Shown: positions 31,911-41,169, counted from the stretch's first letter. The stretch is DNA of 64,000 nt from QHXM01 sp032160705 (GCA_032160705.1 JAVHVE010000057.1:1-64000), one strand, 5' to 3'. Program-made: numbers and translations. The notes: generated by a model not told the origin, from the sequence alone.

Positions 31911-33568
31911 CTCTCATCCTTGCTCTCGTCGTCTTCGTTGTGCTGCTTTACGGCGTCATTTATCCGAACCTGCGCGTGCTGACCGCTTCGCTTCAGGTGA
32001 ATGGTGAGTGGTCGTTCGCCAATTTCCGTGAGCTGCTGTTGCAGCGCGCGGTGCTCGAAGCCGCTGTCACGAGCATTGGGCTGTCGCTCGTGACGGTCCT
32101 GCTATGCGCGTTGGTCGGCGTCAGCCTGGCGTTTCTCTTCGAGCGTTACACGTTTCCGGCGCGCAGGCTTTTCGCTGCGCTCGCAGCCTTGCCGCTCGTC
32201 CTGCCGCCGCTGGTCGGGACGATTGCTTTTATTTTCCTGTGCGGTGAGTCGGGCATTCTCGCGCGCCTCGTTCAATGGCTATTCGGCTTGAAATTCGCGC
32301 CCTGGTCTCTGCGCGGCTGGACGGCGCTGCTTCTTTTTCATACCTACACGATGTACCCGTTCTTTTACATCCTGACGGGCGCTGGCCTCAGACGCATTGA
32401 CGCCGGATTAGCGGAAGCAGCGCGCAGCCTGGGAGCGCGCCAGCTTCAGGTTCTCTTTCGCGTTGTGCTGCCGCAGTTGACGCCCTCGCTGATTGCAGCC
32501 GCGCTGTTGACCTTTATGACCTCGATGGCGAGTTTCAGCGCGCCGTTATTTTTTGGCGGCGATGTGCGCGTGCTCACCCTCGAAATCTATAATGCACGAC
32601 AGCGCGGCGACGTGGGCGTGGCGCTGACGGAAACGGTGATTCTCGTCATCATCTCGCTCATCGCCCTGATTATTTTTCAGCGGTACGAGGGCACGCGTCG
32701 TTTCGCTGCCGCCGCCATGAAAGGGACTGCGAGAAGCCGCACGCCAATTAAGAGCGGCAGGGCGCGTCTCGTCGCCACACTTTCCGGCATCATCTTCACA
32801 ACCCTGCTCGTGCTGCCCGTAGCAACGCTCGTGCTGGTGAGCTTCGCGCGCAGCGGCGTCTGGACGACGCAGGCTTTGCCTCCTGCTTACACTTTCGATA
32901 ACTACGCGCGCATCCTGACCGAAGCTGATGCCAGCTCTGTGTTCATCAACAGCCTGTTGATGGCGGGACTGGCGGCGCTGTTTGCGCTTGTTTGGAGTTT
33001 CTGTGTGGCGGCTGTAGTGACGAAGATGAGGGGCATCTGGCGGCGTTTCACAGGCTTGCTCATTCTCATTCCGTGGGCCTTGCCGGGCACGGTCGTGGCC
33101 ATCTCAATCGCCGAAGCCTACGGGCGCGAGAACCCTTTGACCGGCTCGTTCATCCTCGTCGGCACGTTCTGGATTCTGCCCGTCATCTACTTTCTGCGCT
33201 TCATGCCGATAGTCGTGCGCGCCGTGCAAGCGAGCATCGAGCAGATGGACGCGAGTCTGGAGGAAGCAGCAGGCTCTCTGGGCGCAGGAGGGTGGATGCG
33301 TTTCTGGAGAGTGCGGCTGCCGCTTGTCTGGCCGGGCGCGGTTGCCGGGACGCTCCTGGCTTTCGTCATCGCGCTTGGCGAATACGTCGCCAGCGTGCTC
33401 GTCTTCGTGCCGTCGAACCAGCCCGTCTCAATCAGAATCGCGGCGGAGATGCGCGACTTCAATCTAGGCACAGCCGCCGCCTACGGCGTAATCTTAATCG
33501 TTATGGTCACTCTTGCCATGCTCGTCGCCTCCCGGCTGGAGCGTGGAAGGAAAGCGGCAGCGGGATAG
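31841..33568 (+). CDS. ABC transporter permease, two fused MetI-like domains (FbpB type)
   Basis: 575 aa with about 12 helices in two homologous halves. Each half has an EAA loop contacting the ATPase: EAARSLGARQLQVLFRVVLP (near residue 190) and EEAAGSLGAGGWMRFWRVRL (near residue 470). Fused permeases of this size are typical of Fe(III) importers. The frame begins inside the GAGGGAT hairpin, so the N-terminus FFIPHPSSLIPALI is repeat-encoded. TTG at 31877 is an alternative start, still within the repeat. It works with the ATPase at 30737 and the binding protein at 28636. Confidence 0.87.
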   Translation: MRDEVKKNRSRLFFIPHPSSLIPALILALVVFVVLLYGVIYPNLRVLTASLQVNGEWSFANFRELLLQRAVLEAAVTSIGLSLVTVLLCALVGVSLAFLFERYTFPARRLFAALAALPLVLPPLVGTIAFIFLCGESGILARLVQWLFGLKFAPWSLRGWTALLLFHTYTMYPFFYILTGAGLRRIDAGLAEAARSLGARQLQVLFRVVLPQLTPSLIAAALLTFMTSMASFSAPLFFGGDVRVLTLEIYNARQRGDVGVALTETVILVIISLIALIIFQRYEGTRRFAAAAMKGTARSRTPIKSGRARLVATLSGIIFTTLLVLPVATLVLVSFARSGVWTTQALPPAYTFDNYARILTEADASSVFINSLLMAGLAALFALVWSFCVAAVVTKMRGIWRRFTGLLILIPWALPGTVVAISIAEAYGRENPLTGSFILVGTFWILPVIYFLRFMPIVVRAVQASIEQMDASLEEAAGSLGAGGWMRFWRVRLPLVWPGAVAGTLLAFVIALGEYVASVLVFVPSNQPVSIRIAAEMRDFNLGTAAAYGVILIVMVTLAMLVASRLERGRKAAAG

Positions 33569-33719
33569 ACAAAGCCTCACGATGAGGGAGGCGCGCGGAA
33601 CGCGGAAGTTAAAATAACTGCTTTTCAGTTCATCGTTAGAGGTGACGAGCGGAATCGAACCAATGAACAAAGGTATGCTCGTGAAGTCCGGCAACTGCTC
33701 GATTTTACAGCGGCATAGA

Positions 33720-33757
33720 TGGCGGCTCATCAATCTTTGGTGAAGCCACAGCCGCCA
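33720..33757. terminator. hairpin between convergent genes, possible terminator
   Basis: TGGCGGCT (33720-33727) pairs perfectly with AGCCGCCA (33750-33757); an inner CATCAA/TTGGTG extends it. There is no T-run. The 219-bp gap 33569-33787 shows nothing else clear except a short GCCTCA/TGAGGGAGGC fold near 33574. Confidence 0.35.
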
Positions 33758-33787
33758 CATGTGCCTGTAAGAACGCAACGAAATTAG

Positions 33788-35116
33788 CTACTGAGACTGT
33801 CGCTTCTTCATTAAAGACGCGTAACGGAGTGTCTGCCTGATGCCTTCACTGCTAAGGATAACCAGCAGTATGACGAAGACGAATCGCAGACGATAGAGAG
33901 TGCCGACATTTGTGACCACCAGCCCAAGTGCCGTCACTCCCGTTACTGAAACCGCAAAGAGCATCCACGCCGATAATTGACGCCGCTTGTGATACATGCC
34001 GATCAGTGCCATCAGTTCAATTATGTACAGCGCGAAGGTCTCCAAGCCCCCGATTAATCTCCCAGGCCATCCGGTCTGCGCTCCCCTGGCAAACCACATT
34101 GGCGGGAAAGGAGCAAAAAGGCCGATCATCATCGCGCGCGGCACGTAGCTGATAATGTCTGCCATGCCACTGAACCGTACCTCGGTATCAATGTTTGAGC
34201 CCGCTCCAGGGTATTGCGTGATGAACCGTTCTCTTAGAGCAGCGATTCGCGCCGGAAGGGATGTTGCCTGTTGAGGCCCGCTGCCAAGAGTTGTGGCATT
34301 CGATTGCCCACCATCTAATTGTGCGTCAGTGTAATTAATAAATGCTACGTCATAAGATTTTGCCCAGGCGGAGGCAGGCCTGTAAAACTGTACAGCTACG
34401 CGAGGAATAATCAAGCTGAGCGCGAGCATCAAGCATGCCCCTGTAATATTCCCCCAGATAAATTTTCTTTCCCTTAAAAATCGAACGGCTGAAAGAGCGA
34501 CGGTAATGATGCCGAATCCTATCATTAACTCCCACATATCACTTCTCGAAATCCAGAGCGTGCATTCGATCACTGCCCCCACAGCCACGGCGGCTAAAGC
34601 ACCTGGCAGGGAATAGGTTTTAGTCAACCATCGTATGTTAATTAGGAGAAATAACAGCGTCGCTACTATGAAGAGCGGGTCTCGCAACGGCTGGGTCGTG
34701 TATAACAGGAAAGAGGGCCATAAGCCGACGACTGCCGCGGCACATAAACCCGCTCCACGTTCAAACACTTCCTCACTCAACTTAAAGACGAGGTATAGAA
34801 CGGCTAGAAAAAGCGTGGCATTTAATAGTTCAATCGCGAGGATAGAGGGTCCGAACAACCACCCGAACAAGAGAAAGCTGAGCGAATATAATTTAACGTG
34901 AAGCGGTAGAAGAGCAAAAAACCAGGCGGCGACACCAGAACTTTTCAGGACAGTTGCGGCCAGTGCTACCTGTGGCTGATAGGCCTGACTGTCAGCTATC
35001 ATTAATCCCTGGATATTGATGAACTGCGGGAACAGGGCAGTTCGGCCAACGAGATAGATGGCTGTCGTGACGATCAGATGAAAACCTATCGCCGTTATGA
35101 TTACTGATTTTCTCAT
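33788..35116 (-). CDS. multi-pass membrane protein, GT39/PMT-like glycosyltransferase candidate
   Basis: 442 aa with about 10-11 hydrophobic segments. The general plan (acidic DSQAYQPQ after helix 1, YTTQPLRDPLFIVATLLFLL, large periplasmic loop at about 230-320) resembles dolichyl/undecaprenyl-phosphate-mannose transferases, but the usual DD or DE motif is not convincing. It is likely involved in cell-surface glycan assembly. AT-rich compared with flanking genes. It starts 15 bp after a frameshifted gene, so both belonged to one operon with the lipoprotein gene at 35704. Confidence 0.55.
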   Translation of the reverse strand: MRKSVIITAIGFHLIVTTAIYLVGRTALFPQFINIQGLMIADSQAYQPQVALAATVLKSSGVAAWFFALLPLHVKLYSLSFLLFGWLFGPSILAIELLNATLFLAVLYLVFKLSEEVFERGAGLCAAAVVGLWPSFLLYTTQPLRDPLFIVATLLFLLINIRWLTKTYSLPGALAAVAVGAVIECTLWISRSDMWELMIGFGIITVALSAVRFLRERKFIWGNITGACLMLALSLIIPRVAVQFYRPASAWAKSYDVAFINYTDAQLDGGQSNATTLGSGPQQATSLPARIAALRERFITQYPGAGSNIDTEVRFSGMADIISYVPRAMMIGLFAPFPPMWFARGAQTGWPGRLIGGLETFALYIIELMALIGMYHKRRQLSAWMLFAVSVTGVTALGLVVTNVGTLYRLRFVFVILLVILSSEGIRQTLRYASLMKKRQSQ

Positions 35117-35131
35117 TTAGATCAGAGTACC

Positions 35132-35714
35132 TAAAAGCACCTGGATAATGTTTCATTCTGGTTCGGCATTCCCCCTGGCGTGCCGGAGTCTGCGAATAAG
35201 ATCAACCTTGCTTCGCGTCAGGAAATAAGGGGTTATCATTATGATGGGAATGATCCAAATCAAGATGTAAGACAAGCGTTCAAGAGCAAAGCCCCGAGGC
35301 CGGTATTCTCTCACCCCACTAAATACTTGATTGCCCTCTTCACCATAGACAGGGAGAGAGATAGCTAGCGAAAAAGAGTAGATAATTCTCGTAGATTGAG
35401 ATTCTCAAATTATATCTATAGATTCCTCGATCATCCCAATAGTGGGCTGTACCCTTATTGACGGCCTCATTCAATTTGATGACGTACTCTTCAGTAGATT
35501 CATCCAGCCGTCTGACAGTGGATGACCACAACTGATCTTCGGTAAGGGTGATGTCATCCTTAAACAAAGAGAGATCGTCTTTATAAAGATCGGGGTTTCT
35601 TAAAGGTATGAAGGTGCCCGCAATATTGATACCCAGCAGCAACAGCCCTATACATAAAAGCGTTCGGGAAGCAATATATAATCGCAAGTGATTTACCGCC
35701 ACCTTACTGCTCAA
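35132..35714 (-). pseudogene. frameshifted membrane protein gene
   Basis: The first frame (35714 to 35340, 124 aa) has an N-terminal helix (LYIASRTLLCIGLLLLGINI) and ends abruptly as FFASYLSPCLW. In another frame from the A5/T5 run at 35371-35375 translation continues as SLAISLPVYGEEGNQ, then VREYRPRGFALERLSYILIW, IIPIIMITPYFLTR and a basic tail, stopping at 35132. The second part looks like a real membrane C-terminus. Removing one T in the run would join the two. Either a single-base indel, a sequencing error in the homopolymer, or an older deletion that removed a middle domain. Overlaps the upstream lipoprotein gene by 11 bp. Confidence 0.7.
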
Positions 35715-36297
35715 ACTTATCTTTATTCTCTTCCTGAATCTTTTTAGCTCGCGCCGCCAAATCTTCCCACTCTTTTTTTAACTTCTCGATGCGATTATTA
35801 ATCTCGGCGCGTCTCGTCTTGAGGGCGGAGATGTCGTTGATCGAAGTGTCCATGACAGCTTTCGGAATATCCATCGCTGCCTCCAGGTGTTCGACGTGCT
35901 TATTGAATTCCTGCGACTTGAGCGCGAGATACTCTCTGAGAGGGTCGTCAATCTTCGCCTGGCTGGCCGCTTCGTAATTCGCCGCGGCCTCGCGGAGCTT
36001 TCGCGCTGCCCTGTCCAGAAGATCGATGGCTTCTTTAGAAACTCCCTCCAGTTGCTCACGGTTAGAGGGAAAATCAGCCTGGCTGCTGTCCAGTTGCTTG
36101 AGTTTGGCTTCGGCCTCGACAGCATATTTCTCGCTCTCTTTGACGGCATTATTGCTATCTTCAATCAGCCTGTTAGCCCTGTTCAATTCGCCGCAAGAGA
36201 CCATCAAGCAGGTCGAGATCAAGAGAGCGAGGAGCACATGAGGTTTCTTCTTGGGATTCACCGGATTCTCCGATATACAATTGCCATTGCAATTCAA
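35704..36297 (-). CDS. coiled-coil lipoprotein, hypothetical
   Basis: 197 aa. The hydrophobic segment HVLLALLISTCLMVSC ends in a lipobox (Cys near residue 35). The rest is almost wholly helical and charged with heptad character (AVKESEKYAVEAEAKLKQLD, RAARKLREAAANYEAASQAK, RRAEINNRIEKLKKEWEDLA). A membrane-anchored coiled coil, possibly structural. First gene of an AT-rich three-gene unit with the frameshifted gene and the GT39-like gene. Confidence 0.65.
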   Translation of the reverse strand: MNCNGNCISENPVNPKKKPHVLLALLISTCLMVSCGELNRANRLIEDSNNAVKESEKYAVEAEAKLKQLDSSQADFPSNREQLEGVSKEAIDLLDRAARKLREAAANYEAASQAKIDDPLREYLALKSQEFNKHVEHLEAAMDIPKAVMDTSINDISALKTRRAEINNRIEKLKKEWEDLAARAKKIQEENKDKFEQ

Positions 36298-36386
36298 GCG
36301 CGAGAATATAGCACGATTTACGTTTGAGATTGTATATTAGCGGCGCGCTTCCAACTCGCCGGAAGGTTAAGTTTGCGAGAAACTTT

Positions 36387-36866
36387 ATGTCTCTCTTCAG
36401 TTGTCTCAAGTGGCCGGAGATGCGTCCCGTCACGCTCAAGCTCATCAAACGCATGCAGGAAGGGCACGCTCAAGGGCAATTCTCGATTCCGGTTGTAGAT
36501 TTCGCGCGCCTCTTTGCGCCCGAAGCGCGCGTCGAGGAGATGGCAAAGGTGGCCGAGCGCGGCGACATTCATTTTACGGCGAAGACTGAGAGCGGCGGCA
36601 CATTTCGCTTGGCCGCAGGCGCGCGTGCGACTTTCGAGCTGGGACGTGAGGGACTCGCCATGCGCGTGCCTCAGCGCATGAGCGGCAGTTACATAATTCG
36701 CCCCTCGGCGTTCCAGATTGTTTTCAATGACGGCGAGGAACTGCAAGGCTGCAAACGCCTCTTTGTCCTCGTCTGCAACCGCGTCGTCAGCGTGGACGTG
36801 TCCAGCGAGCGCGTGGACGTGCGGCTGCCGAGCAAATTGTTCGACCTATGCGTGGAGTTTGAATGA
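36387..36866 (+). CDS. conserved hypothetical protein
   Basis: About 159 aa from ATG 36387 (the frame opens at 36324). A soluble beta-rich protein: KLIKRMQEGHAQGQFSIPVV, then IHFTAKTESGGTFRLAAGAR and SYIIRPSAFQIVFNDGEELQ. No family recognised. It overlaps the PIG-L gene by 4 bp (ATGA), implying coupled translation and a shared role or regulation. Confidence 0.55.
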   Translation: MSLFSCLKWPEMRPVTLKLIKRMQEGHAQGQFSIPVVDFARLFAPEARVEEMAKVAERGDIHFTAKTESGGTFRLAAGARATFELGREGLAMRVPQRMSGSYIIRPSAFQIVFNDGEELQGCKRLFVLVCNRVVSVDVSSERVDVRLPSKLFDLCVEFE

Positions 36867-36905
36867 AAAGCAGAATCCAGAAGCCAGAAGCCAGAAGCCA
36901 GAATA
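36863..36905. repeat. single heptamer arm, CCAGAAG type, inside a coding start
   Basis: AATCCAGAAGCCAGAAGCCA followed by GAAGCCAGAATAAA: three to four copies of CCAGAAG. It is translated as residues 4-14 of the PIG-L protein. No complementary arm is visible downstream. Confidence 0.75.
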
Positions 36906-39457
36906 AATCAAAGACTGTGCTGCTCTATGAACGGCGAGTTTGGTTAGCGCTCGTTCTCCTTGTGCTGTCACTGATTGCTGCGCCTGTTAGTGGGCAGCGA
37001 AGCGGCACAGCTCTGGCGAAGAATAGCGAAAGAAATGCTGTTGAGCTTTACCAATCGTTGCTTGATCTACAGAATCCCTGGACGGTGATGTGCATCGCCG
37101 CGCACCCGGACGATGAAGACGGGGCAACCCTGACGGTGCTCAGGCGCAAGTACGGCGCGCATACAGTGACGGTCTTTTCCACCTATGGCGAGGGCGGCCA
37201 GAACGCCACCGGGCCGGAACTTTACGAAGAACTCGGCGCTATTCGTGCGCGCGAGACGATGCAGGCGGCAGAGATTCAAGGTTCTGAAGCCTACTTTCTG
37301 GGCTTGCGCGATTTCGGCTTCTCAAAGTCCGCTGAAGAAGCTTTTCGTATCTGGGGACACGACGAAGCGCTCAGGCGCATGGTGCTGAAAATCCGCCAGC
37401 TCCGCCCAGACATCATCATCACCAATCACGACACTACGAGCGGGCACGGACATCATCAGGCCACAGGTCGGCTCGCCCTCGAAGCCTTCGACGCGGCGGC
37501 AGACCCGCGCCGCTTTCCCGAACAACTCAGCGGAGGCTTGCGCGTCTGGCAGACGCAGAGGCTTTTCGTCCGCGTCGGCTCGCCCGGCGGCACAGGAAAT
37601 ACAGCCGAAGAAACGGAAGCGAGACGCTCAGGCCTTCTGGTTTCCATAGACCGCAACGAGCGCGACCAATTGCGCGGCGTGACGTATAGTGAGCAGGCAC
37701 TGCGCGCCCTGCAACAACACGCTTCGCAAGGCCCCTGGCCGCAAACCTTGCCCGCGAGCTGGGCGTCAACAACTCTTTATCGTCTGGCTCGCTCGGCGAA
37801 GAATGCTCCGCCACTTCCCCCCAATGCCCAAACGTTTCTCGACGGCATCTCCCTGTCCCAAAGTCTTGCGGACACGCTCACGCCGCTGGCGGCCAGGGCG
37901 CTTCTGCCGCTCTATTCCAGCAATGAGCGCGAGAGCGTTCTGAGTGCGCTCGTCGCCGCGCGCAAAGGCGGACTGTTCACCGCCCGTTTGAGAACGAGCG
38001 ATCAGCCGCGATTCCAATTGATGACCGAACGACTGAATCACGCGCTCGCTACGGCGAGTGGAATTAACGCGACGCTCACTCCGCACACGGACGCGCTCAT
38101 TCCCGGCACGATCACGAAATTTTCTCTTAAAATATCCAACGCCGGTGAAAGCAACGCGCGCATCGCGAGCATCAATCTGCGCGGCCTAAAATCAGTGAAG
38201 AGGTTGAATTTCCCTCTAATGCTCGCGCGCGGCGAGACTGTCACCGTCGAGCTGCAAAGCACAACTTCGCGCACGGCCAGCATCAGCGTCCCTCACGCCG
38301 AGCATCTTTACGACGGCAAACTTTTTGGCGAAGAACTCGCCGCCAGCATCAACGTCGAGATTGACGGCGCAGCTTTTCCCGTCAGCGCGACAACGCGGGT
38401 TGATGTTGCGCCTGCTGTCGAAATCGCGAGCATCACGCCGTCGCCTCTTGTCCTGACGCGAGTGACCCCAATCATCTCTTCCCCTACCACCGCTGTCCTC
38501 AGCGCAGGCTCTGAACCGAGCGTGGAATTTACTCTTCGTTTAGTCAATCACCAGAATCAGCCATTTAGCGGCGAAATAATCATCGGAGGGACAGCGCCTA
38601 AAACTGCGGCACAGAGAACCGCTATCACACTCGCCGCCGATGAAGCGCGCGAGGTAAAAATACAGCGTCACGGTAATCTCACCGTAATGGATTCCGTTAG
38701 AGGCAACGTTCATCCTCTCCCCAACACCCTGACGTTCGACGTTGTCGGCAACGGTAGTTCAGGCATCGTCTCGCAGCGAAGAGTCCGGGTCGTTTGGAGC
38801 GATGCGCGTGTTGCTCCAAACCTGCATGTTGGTTACATCCGCAGCGTTGACGATACACTGCGCAGCGCTCTCGCCGCGCTCGGCGTTCAAGCGAAAGAGT
38901 TGACCGTTGATGATGTGCGGGCGGGCGATCTGCAAAACTATCAAGCGATCATCATAGACAATCGCGGCTATCTGGCTCATCCCGAACTCGTCGGCGCAAA
39001 TTCCCATCTCATGGATTACGTTCAGGCGGGCGGCACTCTCATCGTCTTCTATCACAGAACAAACGAATGGAATCCCGATGCGCGCGCATCACGCCCGCAG
39101 CTTGCGCCCTACCCGATTATTCTCGGTAACTCCCGCGTCACGGACGAGAATGCGCCAATCGTGTTCTCTGAACCTCAGCATCCGCTGCTGAATTATCCGA
39201 ACAAGATTACGCCAGAAGATTTCGCCGGATGGATTCAGGAGCGCGGGCTGTACTACCCTGAAAAATGGGATTCTCATTACAGCGCGCCGCTGGCGATGAA
39301 CGACGAAAAAGAGCCGCCTTTGCGCGGCGGGCTGCTCGCGGCTGATTACGGGCGCGGGCGCTACATCTACACGAGCATGGTCTGGTACAGGCAACTACGC
39401 GCGGGCATCCCCGGAGCCTTTCGCGTCCTCGCCAACATGATTAGCTATGGCCGCTAA
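36863..39457 (+). CDS. large exported PIG-L/LmbE-family deacetylase
   Basis: 864 aa. After a signal segment (LALVLLVLSLIAAPVSGQRS), residues about 70-260 form a PIG-L domain. The zinc motif AHPDDED (AHPDDE signature) is near residue 77, with the third ligand likely in HDTTSGHGHHQATGRL. The remainder holds Ig-like regions and a C-terminal GATase/ThuA-like segment (GGTLIVFYHRTNEWN, YPIILGNSRVTDENAP). It probably de-N-acetylates an extracellular sugar. The first residues (SRIQKPEARSQN) come from a repeat arm directly before the signal sequence. It overlaps the preceding gene by 4 bp. Confidence 0.83.
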   Translation: MKSRIQKPEARSQNKSKTVLLYERRVWLALVLLVLSLIAAPVSGQRSGTALAKNSERNAVELYQSLLDLQNPWTVMCIAAHPDDEDGATLTVLRRKYGAHTVTVFSTYGEGGQNATGPELYEELGAIRARETMQAAEIQGSEAYFLGLRDFGFSKSAEEAFRIWGHDEALRRMVLKIRQLRPDIIITNHDTTSGHGHHQATGRLALEAFDAAADPRRFPEQLSGGLRVWQTQRLFVRVGSPGGTGNTAEETEARRSGLLVSIDRNERDQLRGVTYSEQALRALQQHASQGPWPQTLPASWASTTLYRLARSAKNAPPLPPNAQTFLDGISLSQSLADTLTPLAARALLPLYSSNERESVLSALVAARKGGLFTARLRTSDQPRFQLMTERLNHALATASGINATLTPHTDALIPGTITKFSLKISNAGESNARIASINLRGLKSVKRLNFPLMLARGETVTVELQSTTSRTASISVPHAEHLYDGKLFGEELAASINVEIDGAAFPVSATTRVDVAPAVEIASITPSPLVLTRVTPIISSPTTAVLSAGSEPSVEFTLRLVNHQNQPFSGEIIIGGTAPKTAAQRTAITLAADEAREVKIQRHGNLTVMDSVRGNVHPLPNTLTFDVVGNGSSGIVSQRRVRVVWSDARVAPNLHVGYIRSVDDTLRSALAALGVQAKELTVDDVRAGDLQNYQAIIIDNRGYLAHPELVGANSHLMDYVQAGGTLIVFYHRTNEWNPDARASRPQLAPYPIILGNSRVTDENAPIVFSEPQHPLLNYPNKITPEDFAGWIQERGLYYPEKWDSHYSAPLAMNDEKEPPLRGGLLAADYGRGRYIYTSMVWYRQLRAGIPGAFRVLANMISYGR

Positions 39458-39466
39458 AGGAAAAGG

Positions 39467-40525
39467 ATGAAGCCGATAACGATGAACGAGGAATTGAAAG
39501 ACAAATATCTTTGCCTTCGCGCGCAGCGTTCATCGTTTTTACTTTCTCTGTGTCTCTGCATCTTTGTTATCACTTTGGCGGCTATCTCTTCGCAGGCGCA
39601 GAAAACGGAAGCGAATGGTCTCTTCCCTGTTCGTCAGGACGGCAAGTGGGGTTATATCAACAAAGCAGGTGAGGTGGTCATCAAACCGCAATTCGACGAT
39701 GCCTGGGACTTCTCCGAAGGATTAGCCTACGTCAAGGCTGGCAGCCGCCGCGGCATTATTGACCACGAGGGGAAATGGGTCGTTGACTTGCAGCAGGTTG
39801 ATTTTGCCGGACGCTTTTCCGAAGGTCTCGCGCCCGTCCAAACCGGCGGGCTCAATCCGCGACGTGGATTTATTGATAAGGCGGGAAAGATAGTCATCGC
39901 CCCGCAGTTCGATGCCGTCGAGAACTTTGAAAACGGAATGGCGGTGGTGATGATTGATCGCAAGTACGGCTTCGTTGATAAGACCGGAAAGATAGTCATC
40001 AAGCCGCAGTTCGATAAAGCCTATCCTTTCCATGACGGGCTGGCGCTGGTGATTGTCAACAACAAGCACGGCTTCATAGACAAGAAGGGCAAGTTGGTCA
40101 TCCCGGCTGAATACCAGAACGCCTATCACTTTTCCGAAGGACTGGCCAATGTGAAGGTCGGTCAGAAGTATGGCTACATCGGCAAGAATGGAAAATTAGC
40201 CATCAAGCCGCAATTCGATTTCACCGGAACTTTCGCCGAAGGTCTGGCTCCCGTGATTGTGGATGGCAAGTATGGCTTTGTAGACAAATCCGGGAAGACG
40301 ATTATCCAGCCGCAGTTTGAATGGACAGGCGGGTTTTCAGAAGCGCTGGCTTTGATTACAGACAAGCGCAGGTACGGCTACATTGACCGGACGGGAGCCG
40401 TCGTCATCGCCCCTCAATTCGATAACGCCCTGCCTTTTTCCGAAGGCGTGGCGAAGGTCTACCTGAAAGGCAAGCACGGCTACATAGACAAGAGCGGAAA
40501 TTTTATCTGGAAGCCGTCGAAGTAA
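39467..40525 (+). CDS. exported WG-repeat protein
   Basis: 352 aa. After a hydrophobic signal (LLSLCLCIFVITLAAISSQA) come eight full WG-type repeats and one partial, each about 35 residues. The pattern is (K/R)(Y/H)G(F/Y)(I/V)DKxGKxVIxPQF followed by FSEGLAxV. Such proteins fold as beta-repeat surfaces; their function is mostly unknown. AAAGGAAAAGG lies directly at the start; ATG 39482 is an alternative. It follows the PIG-L gene after 9 bp, so probably the same operon. Confidence 0.85.
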   Translation: MKPITMNEELKDKYLCLRAQRSSFLLSLCLCIFVITLAAISSQAQKTEANGLFPVRQDGKWGYINKAGEVVIKPQFDDAWDFSEGLAYVKAGSRRGIIDHEGKWVVDLQQVDFAGRFSEGLAPVQTGGLNPRRGFIDKAGKIVIAPQFDAVENFENGMAVVMIDRKYGFVDKTGKIVIKPQFDKAYPFHDGLALVIVNNKHGFIDKKGKLVIPAEYQNAYHFSEGLANVKVGQKYGYIGKNGKLAIKPQFDFTGTFAEGLAPVIVDGKYGFVDKSGKTIIQPQFEWTGGFSEALALITDKRRYGYIDRTGAVVIAPQFDNALPFSEGVAKVYLKGKHGYIDKSGNFIWKPSK

Positions 40526-40553
40526 CATGGGATTAGAAATTAAAGAACACAGT

Positions 40554-40635
40554 AGACGATCCACGAAGTCACACGAAATGACACGAATTTGGTCAGCCTT
40601 GTTTCGTGTCGTTTCGTGTAGCTTCGTGGATCGTC
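40554..40635. repeat. hairpin element, CACGAA type
   Basis: The left arm is AGACGATCCACGAAGTCACA then CGAAATGACACGAA. The right arm is TTTCGTGTCGTTTCGTGTAG then CTTCGTGGATCGTCT. The loop GGTCAGCCTTG resembles GGTTCAGGCTATT of the 18168 copy. Confidence 0.85.
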
Positions 40636-40683
40636 TGCTTTCTTTCGATTGCAATCCGATCTAGCCCGCACAAGGTTAGTTGT

Positions 40684-41169
40684 TCAGCCTTCTAATTCGG
40701 CGCGGGCGCGTTTGAGATAGGTCTTCATTATCTTCGCGACGCGCTCCTTGATTCCGGCGCTGATGCGACTCTCACCAATTAAGCCCGCCATCAAGTGTAG
40801 CTCCGTCGCGCGCTGTCTTCTCAACTCAACACGCAGCGCGATTCGCACGAAGGTGCGCCCTTGCCCACGCTCTTCAAAGCTGATGGCGTAGCGCAGCAGA
40901 TTCTTCTCTTCACCGGAAGCAGGCCCCCACTCGACGCGCGAAGCTGTGTCATCCACCTGCGTCAACGCAAACTGGCCGCGCATCGCGCCAATCAGCGGGA
41001 CATCGGCGCGCACCATCCAGAACACGACATTCCTATCCACCTTACTGATGCTTTCCATGCCCGGCATCAGGCGCGAGAACGTTTGCTGATCGCCTAAAAA
41101 AGCGCGCACACGCTCCCTCCCCGCCCCAATCTCCAACTCATCACGAAACTCAGCCCTAACACGGAACAT
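40684..41169 (-). CDS. CoxG-like SRPBCC protein
   Basis: 161 aa. A START/Bet v1-like fold: EFRDELEIGAGRERVRAFLG, LMPGMESISKVDRNVVFWMV, GAMRGQFALTQVDDTASRVE. CoxG-like proteins associate with membranes or molybdenum hydroxylase maturation, but here the nearest Mo genes are 25 kb away, so the role is open. ATG 41169 is chosen; the frame runs on to 41280 only through the adjacent repeat element. Confidence 0.7.
   Translation of the reverse strand: MFRVRAEFRDELEIGAGRERVRAFLGDQQTFSRLMPGMESISKVDRNVVFWMVRADVPLIGAMRGQFALTQVDDTASRVEWGPASGEEKNLLRYAISFEERGQGRTFVRIALRVELRRQRATELHLMAGLIGESRISAGIKERVAKIMKTYLKRARAELEG

Noticed and set aside
28636..33568. Whole importer as one operon
   Set aside because: An opposite-strand gene and a 238-bp palindromic element lie between the binding protein and the ATPase, so a single transcript is unlikely.
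33640..33720. tRNA-like 3' end on the minus strand (GGTTCGATTCC then GCTCGTCACC)
   Set aside because: The T stem pairs poorly and no matching 5' acceptor or anticodon arm is present. It could be a decayed fragment but cannot be called.
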